This document shows, in pieces, positions 13,112 through 20,849 of a stretch of 32,116 nt of DNA. The notes under the pieces were generated by a model, which did not search any database, was not told the DNA's origin, and worked only from the letters and a program-made list of their open reading frames with translations. The DNA is taken from NCBI GenBank assembly GCA_021832305.1, contig JAKBLB010000009.1, positions 1 through 32,116 on the forward strand, given 5' to 3'. The DNA is from Pseudomonadota bacterium (lineage in GTDB: Bacteria > Pseudomonadota > Gammaproteobacteria > Burkholderiales > Ferrovaceae). Position 1 is the first letter of the stretch. Every line of letters begins with the position of its first letter. A program made the translations under genes and the position numbers.

Positions 13112-14307
13112 TGTTAGTGGGTTGGATGAGGCTTGCCCGCAAGTCTTTCATCCTGACTGGGTCTGCGATGCTGGTTATTTTCGTGCTCTCGGGGTGCTCC
13201 AGGGAGGGGGAGGATTTACGTCATCCGGCAGATCACTGGACCGTTAAAATTGGTTCTGTGGCTCCCCTGAGCGGACCTCAATCTCATCTGGGCGTGGACA
13301 ACGAGAATGGTGCGCGTTTGGCTATCGATGATGCCAATACTCAAGCCATTCGTTTGGGGGGAAAGCCTGTTCATTTCGAGTTGCTAAGCGAAGATGATGC
13401 GGCCGACCCGCGGACAGCGACGATCGTTGCCCAAAAATTGGTCGATGACGGTGTCAACGGCATAGTCGGGCATCTCAATTCGGGAACCACCATCCCTGCG
13501 GCACGCATTTACGCGGATGAAGGGATTCCCCAAATCTCCCCCTCGGCCACCAATCCCAAGTATACCCACCAGGGGTTTCCTACCGCCTTTCGCGTCATGG
13601 CCAACGATGAGCAACAAGGTCAGGTGCTGGGGCAGTTTGCGGTTCGTGTGGCACGCATCCGAACGATTGCGGTGATCGACGATGCCACCGCTTATGGACA
13701 GGGTTTGGCCAACGAATTTGAGAAAGCCGCATCTCGGCAAGGGGCCAGGGTGTTGTTGCACGAACATACCGATGATCACAGTACGGATTTTTCGGCTATT
13801 TTGACACGCATCAAGGCACGCCAACCGGATCTCATCTTTTTTGGAGGGATGGATGCCCAAAGCGGACCGATGCTCAAACAACTTCGTGAACTCGATTTGA
13901 ACTCCATATTTCTTACAGGGGATGGGGGGTGTTCAAAAGAGTTTTCCGAACTTGCAGGAGAGGCTGCAGAAGGAAGTTTTTGCAGTTTACCGGGGTTGCC
14001 GTTGGAGGAAATGCCCAAGGGGCTGGATTTCAAACATCGTTTCGAGGCGCGTTTCGGGGCCATTCAGGACTACGCTCCTTACAGTTACGATGCCGTAGGC
14101 GCGCTCATTGCGGCGATGAAGGCGGCGGATTCACCGCTCCCCGAACGATATCTGCCTTACTTGAAAACGCTGAAATATCCCGGCGTGACGGCATTGATTC
14201 GTTTCGATGTTCATGGGGATCTGGCGGGGGGCGCGGTCACGGTCTATCGCTGGCATCAGGGGGTGCGGGTGCCCGTCAGAGGGGAAACCTCCACGGGGCA
14301 ACGGTGA
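13111..14307 (+). CDS. Branched-chain amino-acid-type periplasmic binding lipoprotein
   Basis: This is a Leu/Ile/Val-binding (LivJ-like) type I periplasmic binding protein of 398 residues. A signal with lipobox LSGC (Cys29) indicates a lipid-anchored protein, made by Lgt encoded just upstream. The binding fold begins VKIGSVAPLSGPQSHLGVDN and includes GIVGHLNSGTTIPAARIYAD, SPSATNPKYT and FRVMANDEQQGQVLGQF, all typical. No ABC permease or ATPase gene is nearby, and translation is coupled to a cytochrome c. It may therefore serve as a sensor or bind an aromatic or other small molecule. The start could also be ATG 13126. Confidence 0.88.
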   Translation: MLVGWMRLARKSFILTGSAMLVIFVLSGCSREGEDLRHPADHWTVKIGSVAPLSGPQSHLGVDNENGARLAIDDANTQAIRLGGKPVHFELLSEDDAADPRTATIVAQKLVDDGVNGIVGHLNSGTTIPAARIYADEGIPQISPSATNPKYTHQGFPTAFRVMANDEQQGQVLGQFAVRVARIRTIAVIDDATAYGQGLANEFEKAASRQGARVLLHEHTDDHSTDFSAILTRIKARQPDLIFFGGMDAQSGPMLKQLRELDLNSIFLTGDGGCSKEFSELAGEAAEGSFCSLPGLPLEEMPKGLDFKHRFEARFGAIQDYAPYSYDAVGALIAAMKAADSPLPERYLPYLKTLKYPGVTALIRFDVHGDLAGGAVTVYRWHQGVRVPVRGETSTGQR

Positions 14308-14394
14308 ATGGTCTGTGCTGATTTCTGATTTAATTAACTCATGGGCGAAGGAAATGGCACCGTGTGTATCCATTCGGTTTCATCGAGAAGGGCC

Positions 14395-15156
14395 ATGTAC
14401 CATTTTTTTGTGATTCAGGGAATCAGCGCGCTCCTGGTGTTTGGAGGGAGCAAACTGGGCCTCTGGCCAGTTTCTTCTCTGGCTTTTCTGACCTTGTTTC
14501 AGGGCAGTGTCGCGGCGCTCATGACGTTGCTGGTGAAAGGTCCCCGCTGGTGGTTACCCCTCCACCTCCTTTTTTTACCTGGTCTCTGGGTAATGGCGCG
14601 CGGAGCGATACCTGCGGGTTGGTATGGCGCGGGGTTCGTGGGGTTGGGATTGGTATACTGGAACACATTTCAGTCAAGGGTCCCACTTTACTTGACGCAT
14701 CGAGAAACCCTTGTGGAATTGGATCGTCTGGTGCGGGAAATGGCTCCCCGTTCCTTTGCGGATCTGGGATGCGGCACGGGCACCGTCCTCTGCGCCCTGG
14801 CGGCACATCATCCCGACATTCGGTTCGTGGGCTATGAAGTGGCCCCGATTCCCTGGCTGATCGGAAAATGGAAAACTCGTGCCTTGTCCAATTGCACGTT
14901 ACATCGTAAAAGTTTCTGGACCGTTTCTCTGAGCGAGTTTGATCTGGTTTATGCGTTTTTATCGCCAGTTCCCATGCCCGCTCTGGAGGAAAAAATGATC
15001 CAGGAAATGCGCATCGGCACTTCCTTGATCAGCAATATGTTCAAGATGCCGGGAATGTTTCCCCACCATACCTGCCTGACGGAAGGAACCATGCCTCTGT
15101 ATCTGTATCGTCAGGAAGGGAGCCGGCATGGTAGGATGCCCCCTGCCTGTCCTTAA
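14395..15156 (+). CDS. Membrane-associated SAM-dependent methyltransferase
   Basis: This class I methyltransferase has 253 residues. Three or so hydrophobic segments fill the first 95 residues and suggest anchoring in the inner membrane. The Rossmann domain follows with motif I FADLGCGTGTVLCAL at about residues 121-135 and VGYEVAPIPWLIGK for motif II. DLVYAFLSPVPMP is the region that often contacts substrate. The target is unknown. I prefer ATG 14395 (GAGAAGGG upstream) over 14341, which lacks a ribosome site. It is not overlapped with its neighbours. Confidence 0.75.
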   Translation: MYHFFVIQGISALLVFGGSKLGLWPVSSLAFLTLFQGSVAALMTLLVKGPRWWLPLHLLFLPGLWVMARGAIPAGWYGAGFVGLGLVYWNTFQSRVPLYLTHRETLVELDRLVREMAPRSFADLGCGTGTVLCALAAHHPDIRFVGYEVAPIPWLIGKWKTRALSNCTLHRKSFWTVSLSEFDLVYAFLSPVPMPALEEKMIQEMRIGTSLISNMFKMPGMFPHHTCLTEGTMPLYLYRQEGSRHGRMPPACP

Positions 15157-15267
15157 GTCGTTCCTAAGGCTCGGGGACCATGATGCCGGACAAATGTCTT
15201 TCGGAGTCAACGAAGTCGGTAGGATGTTCGTTTTCAGAACGGAGCAATCAATTTGGAGAATGCCAAC

Positions 15268-15606
15268 ATGAAGAAGTCAATGGGTGTCCTGTTTGTGGTT
15301 GGAATGCTGGCTATGGTCAATGCCCACGCTGACGGTTGGCGAGGTGGAGATGGCTGGCGGGGACGGGGATGGGGTGGTGAAGGCGATGGCGGCGGTGCCT
15401 GGGGAATGGGTGCGGCTCTGGTAGGCGGGTTGGTGGGCGGGATGATGGCCCAACAAGCACCGGTCTATGCGGCGCCTCCCATGGTCATGGCGCCTCCCCC
15501 GGCGTATGTCGCGCCTCAGCCTGCCTACGCCTATCCGGCTCCGGCTTATGCGCAGCCTGTCTATCCTGCTCCTTATTATGGGGGAGGAGAGGGTGATGAT
15601 GACTGA
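15268..15606 (+). CDS. Secreted Gly-rich / Pro-Ala-Tyr-rich protein
   Basis: This 112-residue protein has a signal peptide (MKKSMGVLFVVGMLAMVNAH). A Gly/Trp-rich stretch of RGGDGWRGRGWGG type follows at about 23-45, then a hydrophobic glycine-zipper-like segment (MGAALVGGLVGGMMAQ). A tail of PAY/APAYA repeats ends in an acidic GGGEGDDD. No catalytic domain. The glycine-zipper pattern is reminiscent of small outer-membrane or surface-associated proteins. A TTGGAG ribosome site lies 10 bases before ATG 15268. It is a single-gene unit ended by a strong terminator. Confidence 0.75.
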   Translation: MKKSMGVLFVVGMLAMVNAHADGWRGGDGWRGRGWGGEGDGGGAWGMGAALVGGLVGGMMAQQAPVYAAPPMVMAPPPAYVAPQPAYAYPAPAYAQPVYPAPYYGGGEGDDD

Positions 15607-15641
15607 TCCTTTTTTCGGATCGTTCCAGGAAGACTGACCAT

Positions 15642-15672
15642 CAATCCCCCGCTTTCGGGGGATTGGTTTTTT
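15642..15672 (+). terminator. Rho-independent terminator
   Basis: CAATCCCCC and GGGGGATTG form the stem around GCTTTC, followed by a run of seven or more T. It ends the transcript of the Gly-rich protein and faces the convergent beta-barrel gene. Confidence 0.9.
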
Positions 15673-15710
15673 TGTTCCAGGGATTGACGCGGTACAGGCC
15701 GTCTTTGATC

Positions 15711-16253
15711 CTAGAAGTGGTAGAGTGCGCCTACCGTAAAGGCATTGGATCCAAAATCCGTGGTTCCGTCGGGGGTGTTGAGGGCAGAACGGTAGTAGTC
15801 ATAGCCGATTCGCGCTGAAAATAATGCATTGATCCTGAATTGGAGCCCCAGTCCATAGGTGGAAGAGATGCGGGTAGCCCCGGAGTAACCTGGGGCGGCG
15901 CTATTGACGGACTGGCTGGTGGCAGACCCAACCCCCAACTTCCCATAGAGGGAAAGGAGGTTGGACAGGGGCAGGTATCCCACCCCTTCCAGTGTGGCGA
16001 CATCAGTTTTTCCGCTGACCGTGTTATTGCCAAACTTTCCTGCTTCCGTATAGGCCCCTTCCACGCTGAAGTAACGGTTGAATTGGTAGCCGATCAGGGC
16101 GCCCAATGTCGGATTGTAAGAAGAATTATTCCAGGCGGCCTGGTTGGAAGCGTTCAAAGTCTGGGCTTCGCCAACGGTACCCCCGACATATAGTCCTTGG
16201 GCATAAGCGCTGGAGGAGAGTAGTGCGGCCAGTGTCAGTGCGATTTTTTTCAT
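15711..16253 (-). CDS. Outer-membrane beta-barrel protein (OmpA-like fold)
   Basis: This 180-residue porin-like protein starts with a signal peptide (MKKIALTLAALLSSSAYA). Alternating strands follow, such as LYVGGTVGEAQTL, YNPTLGALIGYQFNRYFSVE, LSLYGKLGVGSAT and ARIGYDYYRSAL. It ends in a C-terminal aromatic strand TVGALYHF, whose final Phe is the outer-membrane insertion signal. It matches eight-stranded barrels of the OmpA/OmpW kind. It lies 43 bases after the TPR gene on the same strand, so they may be co-transcribed. The function is probably structural or in passage of small molecules. Confidence 0.82.
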   Translation of the reverse strand: MKKIALTLAALLSSSAYAQGLYVGGTVGEAQTLNASNQAAWNNSSYNPTLGALIGYQFNRYFSVEGAYTEAGKFGNNTVSGKTDVATLEGVGYLPLSNLLSLYGKLGVGSATSQSVNSAAPGYSGATRISSTYGLGLQFRINALFSARIGYDYYRSALNTPDGTTDFGSNAFTVGALYHF

Positions 16254-16296
16254 GGGGGTTTTTTCCTTTCGGTGTCAGTTCAGTGAAAAAGTAAAA

Positions 16297-16938
16297 CTAC
16301 TGTTGTGCTTTATTCAGCAGGGCCAGGGCTGCGGCGCGGCGACCCTCGTCGGCATCCTTGCGTCCTGGGCGTGGTGGGGCATGGATGGCTTTGGTGAGAT
16401 ACATCAGGGCACCGGATTTATCTCCCTGTTCCAGAAGAAATTCCCCATAAAAATAGTTGGCATCGATATTATCGGGGTCCACCTTGAGTGCGCGCTGAAG
16501 ATATTCGCGTGCCTTGTCATCGTTTCCAAAGGAGCCGAAGCGGGGAACCTTGAAATAGAGGGCACCCAAACTTACCAGACCCGAACCGTCCAGGGCATTG
16601 GGGTCGATGGTAATGGCCTTGAGCAACAAGTCACGGGCCACCTTGGCCGTGCCTCTGGCACTGAATATTGTTTGGTACTCGGCATGGGTGGCTGTGATGA
16701 TGCCTTCCCAGATGAGTGGGGCGGCCCGGTTGGGAAATTTCAGGGAAAGGTCATGAGCGTGTAGTTGAAGTCTGGAAAAGTAATCTTCCCGTTTGTCTTC
16801 AGGGAGCGAGTAACGCCCCTTCGCCCAGGCGTGTTGCTCCGCTGCAAGACCTTCTTCCATCGTTTCGGCGCGTGCGGTCACATTACTCAGAAAACCCAGT
16901 GCCAAGCTCAGAGAAATCAGTAGTTTTCGTGGGGACAT
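16297..16938 (-). CDS. Periplasmic TPR-repeat protein
   Basis: This 213-residue protein has a signal peptide (SPRKLLISLSLALGFLSNVT then ARA). TPR-like helical repeats follow, for instance ARDLLLKAITIDPNALDGSG and AREYLQRALKVDPDNIDANY with YFYGEFLLEQGDKSGALMYL. Its layout resembles TatT-like periplasmic scaffold proteins. The role is likely protein-protein binding in the cell envelope. It is upstream of the beta-barrel gene on the minus strand. Confidence 0.78.
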   Translation of the reverse strand: MSPRKLLISLSLALGFLSNVTARAETMEEGLAAEQHAWAKGRYSLPEDKREDYFSRLQLHAHDLSLKFPNRAAPLIWEGIITATHAEYQTIFSARGTAKVARDLLLKAITIDPNALDGSGLVSLGALYFKVPRFGSFGNDDKAREYLQRALKVDPDNIDANYFYGEFLLEQGDKSGALMYLTKAIHAPPRPGRKDADEGRRAAALALLNKAQQ

Positions 16939-17008
16939 TAGAAAAATCCTGTGTCAATAGTGTGAAAAAAGTCGTTCCATTTCCAGGGCAGGGGTCATTC
17001 ATGCCCTT

Positions 17009-17812
17009 TCAGCGTTTGCCCAAGGCAAAATCCCGGATCACACTCAACTGCCTGCGCACATAGCCATCGATCAAACCCGGATGAACGCCATTGATGCGAG
17101 CAAGGAGGGCTTCCGGGAACCCGATGAAGCATTCGTTCCTGTTCCGAATCAAGGCATGGACGATTTTCTGGGCGACTCGTTCGGGATCGTCCATGTGTAC
17201 CTTGAGGGCTTTGGTCATGCGGTGAATGGCACCGGTATGAATGGGGGGGGTGACAGAGCGGGGGGCTACATAGGTCACTCCGACCCCTGTACCGTCCAGT
17301 TCTCTGCGTAAGGCTTCGGAAAACCCGCGCAGCGCAAACTTGCTGGCCGAGTAGGCGGCAAATCCAGGAAAACCGATAGAGCCATAGACTGAACCAATAT
17401 TGACGATTCGTCCTGAGCCTTGAGTCAACAAGTGAGGCAAGAGCAGGCGGGTGAGTTGCATGGGTGCAAGAGTATTGAGACGCCAGAGGTCTTCGATCCC
17501 TGTTTCCGTTTCTTGATGGAACAGGTTGAAACTGGTCATACCTGCCAGGTTGATCAGTATGTCGATGCCTTCTGTCTGGGAGATGACCGTATCCGCCAGT
17601 TGTTTGACTTCCTGAGGGACCAGCAGGTTGGCAGGGATGGGCAGGGCCGTTCTGCCCATCCGGCGTAATTCGACGGTCAATTCGTTCAACGCGTGGGGGG
17701 AATGGTCGCTCATGATCAAGGCGACGCCTTGTCGTGCCAGAGCCTGAGCCAAGGGTTTTCCAATACCTCCGGTAGCGCCTGTCAATAAAACTTTTTTGCC
17801 TTTGAGTTCCAT
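17009..17812 (-). CDS. Short-chain dehydrogenase/reductase
   Basis: This classical SDR has 267 residues when read from the ATG at 17812. NAD(P)-binding TGATGGIG is at 11-18, the NLAG motif at 88-91, catalytic Ser141, and YSASK with Tyr154 and Lys158. The C-terminus is extended (about 40 residues after the core). The substrate cannot be told from sequence; envelope-lipid or polyketide-type reductions are possible. The frame stays open 20 codons upstream, but MELKGKKVLLTG is the usual N-terminus of the family and GGAAA precedes it. Confidence 0.88.
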   Translation of the reverse strand: MELKGKKVLLTGATGGIGKPLAQALARQGVALIMSDHSPHALNELTVELRRMGRTALPIPANLLVPQEVKQLADTVISQTEGIDILINLAGMTSFNLFHQETETGIEDLWRLNTLAPMQLTRLLLPHLLTQGSGRIVNIGSVYGSIGFPGFAAYSASKFALRGFSEALRRELDGTGVGVTYVAPRSVTPPIHTGAIHRMTKALKVHMDDPERVAQKIVHALIRNRNECFIGFPEALLARINGVHPGLIDGYVRRQLSVIRDFALGKR

Positions 17813-17923
17813 GGTTATTTCCGAATAATCAACGCCCACAACAAGTTCCAGAGACCATTCACCCCCCCGCAATGCTGCTCAAAATCACGACCGTGGGAGA
17901 GAATAGAGAATGACGAGTAGAAA

Positions 17924-18385
17924 TCATTTCGTCTTGATGGGGCTCTCCAGGGGAACGACACTGATGCTGTTTTTTGGGCTGCCTTCGATAAGTTTGTCGC
18001 TGTAGGTCAAGTAAATGACCACGGGGCGGGCAGGGTCGATCATGCGTACCAGATGCAGTGTCTTGAAGAACAGGGAAGCACGGATTTTTGCAATATCCTG
18101 CTGGCGGGGTAGGGGACCCGTCTGAGCGATGGGACCGACCTCGAGGCAGGACAGGGAGGCTTCCGTCTTGTCCTCGGCAATTCCTACTGCCCCGGAGATT
18201 CCGCCGGTTTTGGCTCGTGACAGGTAACAGGTGATCCCGTGAATATCCGGGTCATCGATGGATTCCACGACGATCCTGTTGTCTGGGCCCAGCATTTTCC
18301 AGGAGGTATTGACTGACCCGATGACGTCGGCATGAACCAGTGCAGCCGAACAGGTCAGAGACAGGAAAGCAAACAGTTTTTTCAT
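17924..18385 (-). CDS. creA: CreA family protein
   Basis: CreA is a conserved periplasmic protein of unknown biochemical role. The 153-residue product has a signal peptide (MKKLFAFLSLTCSAALVHA) and the family body: DVIGSVNTSWKMLGPDNRIV then DDPDIHGITCYLSRAKTGGI. The typical FFKTLHLVRM and VVIYLTYSDKLIEGSPKNSI segments are near the end. Length and conserved cysteines are normal. It is divergent from the epimerase gene. Confidence 0.93.
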   Translation of the reverse strand: MKKLFAFLSLTCSAALVHADVIGSVNTSWKMLGPDNRIVVESIDDPDIHGITCYLSRAKTGGISGAVGIAEDKTEASLSCLEVGPIAQTGPLPRQQDIAKIRASLFFKTLHLVRMIDPARPVVIYLTYSDKLIEGSPKNSISVVPLESPIKTK

Positions 18386-18592
18386 GGTTTCAATCCAGTG
18401 GGTGAAGGGGAATGTTCCTGGTCGGATGGTTTGTCGCGGTTTTCATTGCTTGCTTCTAGGTCTCATCCGATCAGCGCGTGAAATCGCTTCTCAATACCTT
18501 TCCGGTCCTGAACCCGGTATTTTTCAGGTGGACGGCATGAGGGTGCTATAGTACGCCAAGTGTCGTCCATGTGACTATCGAGGAATTCATCG

Positions 18593-19546
18593 ATGAAAGT
18601 GTTGGTGACGGGCGCCAGCGGATTTGTGGGAAAAAGTTTGGTTCCTTATCTCGAGATGCAGGGTCATACCGTGGTGCGTGCCGTTCGGGTAGCGCGGGAA
18701 GACAACGAAGTGGGCATCGGAGAGATCGGTCCGGACACGGATTGGCGCGCTGCCCTTAGCGGGGTGGAGGCTGTGGTGCACCTGGCAGCACGGGTCCACG
18801 TGATGCAGGCGGAGGATCCTCCTTCTCGACAGGCATTCCACCGGGTCAATGCAGCAGGGACCCTGAATCTGGCGATGCAGGCAGTGTCGGCAGGGGTGCG
18901 CCGTCTTGTTTTTCTGAGTTCCGTCAAAGTACTGGGAGAAGAGGGGATCTTGACAGCCGCCAGTGTTCCTCGGCCTGTCGATGCGTACGGCCAGTCCAAG
19001 TGGGCGGCAGAGCAAGAATTGCATGCGGTGGCAAAGAATTCCGGGTTGGAAGTGGTGATCCTGCGCCCTCCTCTGATCTATGGTCCAGGGGTGGGGGCCA
19101 ATTTTGCGCGTTTGATGCGTTGGGTGCGGCGCGGAATTCCCCTGCCTCTGGGAGGGGTTCGTAATCGGCGCAGTTTGCTGGCACTGGGCAATCTGGTGGA
19201 TGCCGTGGGTTGGGTATTGAGGCACCCGGCGGCGGCGGGACGCACATACCTCCTGAGCGATGGAGAGGATGTCTCAACACCCGACCTGATCCGGTATCTG
19301 GCTCATGCCTCGAACTGTCCGGCCCGTCTGCTCATGGTGTCCCCCTTCCTGTTGCGTGGACTGGGAAACCTGCTGGGATGTCGTGCGGAGATCGACCGTT
19401 TGCTCGGTTCCCTGGTGGTGGATGCCTCGGCCATCCGCACCGAATTGGGGTGGTCACCGCCGTTGACCCTTGCGGCAGGTCTGGACGTTTTGGTTGCCCA
19501 CGAGGGCGGAGGGGAAAGGAGTCGCTCATGTCACCCAATATCCTGA
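18593..19546 (+). CDS. NAD-dependent nucleotide-sugar epimerase/dehydratase
   Basis: This extended SDR of 317 residues has NAD-binding TGASGFVG at 6-13, HLAARVHVM at about 63-71 and active-site YGQSK (Tyr132, Lys136). The RPPLIYGPGV segment is typical of UDP-glucose 4-epimerase-like enzymes. It resembles the epimerases found in O-antigen and glycan clusters, but no other glycan polymer genes are near. The last 19 bases overlap the next gene. Divergent promoter region with creA; a TATAGT hexamer lies near 18546. Confidence 0.88.
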   Translation: MKVLVTGASGFVGKSLVPYLEMQGHTVVRAVRVAREDNEVGIGEIGPDTDWRAALSGVEAVVHLAARVHVMQAEDPPSRQAFHRVNAAGTLNLAMQAVSAGVRRLVFLSSVKVLGEEGILTAASVPRPVDAYGQSKWAAEQELHAVAKNSGLEVVILRPPLIYGPGVGANFARLMRWVRRGIPLPLGGVRNRRSLLALGNLVDAVGWVLRHPAAAGRTYLLSDGEDVSTPDLIRYLAHASNCPARLLMVSPFLLRGLGNLLGCRAEIDRLLGSLVVDASAIRTELGWSPPLTLAAGLDVLVAHEGGGERSRSCHPIS

Positions 19547-19932
19547 ACTTTTTATTGCAATGGGGTACCACCACCTTCTCGCTGTGGGTGTGCAGTTATG
19601 TTTTCAAAGGGATTCGGTTCGACAGTCTGGGCGCCCTGGTGATTTCGGCCCTGGTGCTCGGGTTTGCCAACGCGGTGGTCAAACCCATTCTGATCTTGCT
19701 GACCTTGCCCCTGACCCTGTTCACCTTCGGATTTTTTCTGCTGGTCATCAATGCCTTGATGATCCTGCTGGTTTCTTCCCTGGTGCGCGGCTTTACCGTG
19801 TCGGGTTTCTGGGAAGCCTTCTTCGCCAGTATTTTTGTGTCGCTACTCAGTCTGTTCATCGGGGCACTGCTCTCCGATGGAAATCCCCCCTGGCGCCCTC
19901 CCTCTCCGCCCGGCGGAGGCAACTGGGTCTAG
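19528..19932 (+). CDS. Phage holin family-like membrane protein (PF04020 type)
   Basis: This 134-residue protein has four hydrophobic helices, including FANAVVKPILILLTLPLTLF and FFLLVINALMILLVSSLV, the signature of this widespread bacterial membrane family that is only named after holins. The function is unknown. It starts at ATG 19528 with AAAGGA upstream and overlaps the end of the epimerase gene. The C-terminus is Pro/Gly-rich and cytosolic or periplasmic. It ends two bases before the putative Pho boxes of the next operon. Confidence 0.87.
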   Translation: MSPNILNFLLQWGTTTFSLWVCSYVFKGIRFDSLGALVISALVLGFANAVVKPILILLTLPLTLFTFGFFLLVINALMILLVSSLVRGFTVSGFWEAFFASIFVSLLSLFIGALLSDGNPPWRPPSPPGGGNWV

Positions 19933-19933
19933 T

Positions 19934-19973
19934 CGGTCACCGAAATTTCATAAAATAGTCACATCCCTGTCAC
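19934..19973 (+). promoter_or_regulatory. Tandem Pho boxes (PhoB binding sites)
   Basis: Four 7-mers related to the PhoB half-site CTGTCAT occur at exact 11-bp spacing, each followed by a 4-base spacer. They are CGGTCAC (19934-19940), ATTTCAT (19945-19951), TAGTCAC (19956-19962) and CTGTCAC (19967-19973). A -10-like TTCAAT (19984-19989) starts 10 bases after the last repeat, the distance known for PhoB-activated promoters that lack a -35. The repeats are imperfect, so this is a strong but not certain prediction. Confidence 0.65.
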
Positions 19974-19983
19974 AGCGCCTTGA

Positions 19984-19989
19984 TTCAAT
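19984..19989 (+). promoter_or_regulatory. -10 box of the plcP operon
   Basis: TTCAAT matches four of six bases of TATAAT. It stands where the -10 of a Pho-box promoter should be. The predicted transcript start is near 19996, about 30 bases before plcP. Confidence 0.45.
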
Positions 19990-20025
19990 GGGGGGCATGA
20001 AGATCCTGTGCGGCGTTCCTTCCAT

Positions 20026-20820
20026 ATGAGTCCGGTGTTTCACTACCGTACCCTGTGGATATCGGATGTCCATCTGGGGACACCGGGGTGCCAAGCCGAT
20101 TACCTGTTGGATTTTTTGCGCTGTCATGACGCAGAGACCATCTATCTGGTGGGAGATATTCTGGATGGCTGGCAGTTGCGCAAGGCCTGGTACTGGCCCC
20201 AGACCCACAATGATGTGGTCCAGAAACTGTTGCGCAAGGCGCGCAAGGGGACACGGGTGGTTTATGTGCCCGGTAATCACGATGAACTGATGCGCCAGTT
20301 CTGTGATCTGGCTTTTGGCGAAATCGTGGTTCAGGATGAAGCCATCCATACCCTGGCGGATGGACGCAAACTCTGGGTGGTGCATGGCGACCTGTTCGAT
20401 GGAGTGACTACCCATGCGCGCTGGCTGTCCTACCTCGGGGATACGCTCTATACCTTCATCCTCAAATTCAATCAGTGGTTCAATACTGCCCGCGCCCGCC
20501 TTGGTCTGCCCTACTGGTCCGTGTCCCAATATCTCAAGCACCAGGTAAAAAATGCGGTCAATTACATCCATGCCTTTGAACAGGTGATGGTGGAGGAAGC
20601 CCGTCGACGCGGTTGTCAGGGCGTCGTCTGTGGGCATATCCACAAGGCCGAGATTCGCGAGGTAAATGGGGCCCTGTACTGTAATGACGGGGATTGGGTG
20701 GAAAGTTTGACAGCGTTGGTGGAAACCCATGAAGGGGTATTGAGCATCGTGGAATGGCGCCAAAAAATAGCCTCTCCCCTCAACCTCGGTCCCATTCATC
20801 TGGCCGAACAGGAAGAGTAA
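20026..20820 (+). CDS. plcP: PlcP-type metallophosphoesterase (phospholipase C-like)
   Basis: This 264-residue calcineurin-like phosphoesterase has metal ligands ISDVHLG (Asp14, His16), VGDILDGW (Asp44), GNHDE (83-87), HGDLFD (120-125) and GHIHKAE near 205. It is often annotated as an LpxH-like UDP-2,3-diacylglucosamine hydrolase. However, TLWISDVHLGTPGCQADYLL and WYWPQTHNDVVQKLLRKARK match what I know of PlcP of rhizobia and marine bacteria, which cuts phospholipids to diacylglycerol under phosphate limitation. The glycosyltransferase and DgkA downstream fit that role. ATG 20026 overlaps the stop of a tiny frame (19997-20029) by ATGA, and its own ribosome site is weak. Confidence 0.8.
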   Translation: MSPVFHYRTLWISDVHLGTPGCQADYLLDFLRCHDAETIYLVGDILDGWQLRKAWYWPQTHNDVVQKLLRKARKGTRVVYVPGNHDELMRQFCDLAFGEIVVQDEAIHTLADGRKLWVVHGDLFDGVTTHARWLSYLGDTLYTFILKFNQWFNTARARLGLPYWSVSQYLKHQVKNAVNYIHAFEQVMVEEARRRGCQGVVCGHIHKAEIREVNGALYCNDGDWVESLTALVETHEGVLSIVEWRQKIASPLNLGPIHLAEQEE

Positions 20821-20849
20821 GCCAACCCCTCATCAAGGAGTGAAGAGAG

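Noticed and set aside
19528-19932. Prophage holin
   Set aside because: No phage genes nearby; this membrane family is common in bacterial chromosomes and only named after holins.
19997-20029. Ten-codon frame overlapping the plcP start by ATGA, possible leader peptide
   Set aside because: It would start almost at the predicted transcript start, no good ribosome site, and the peptide has no regulatory feature; kept only as a note in the plcP entry.
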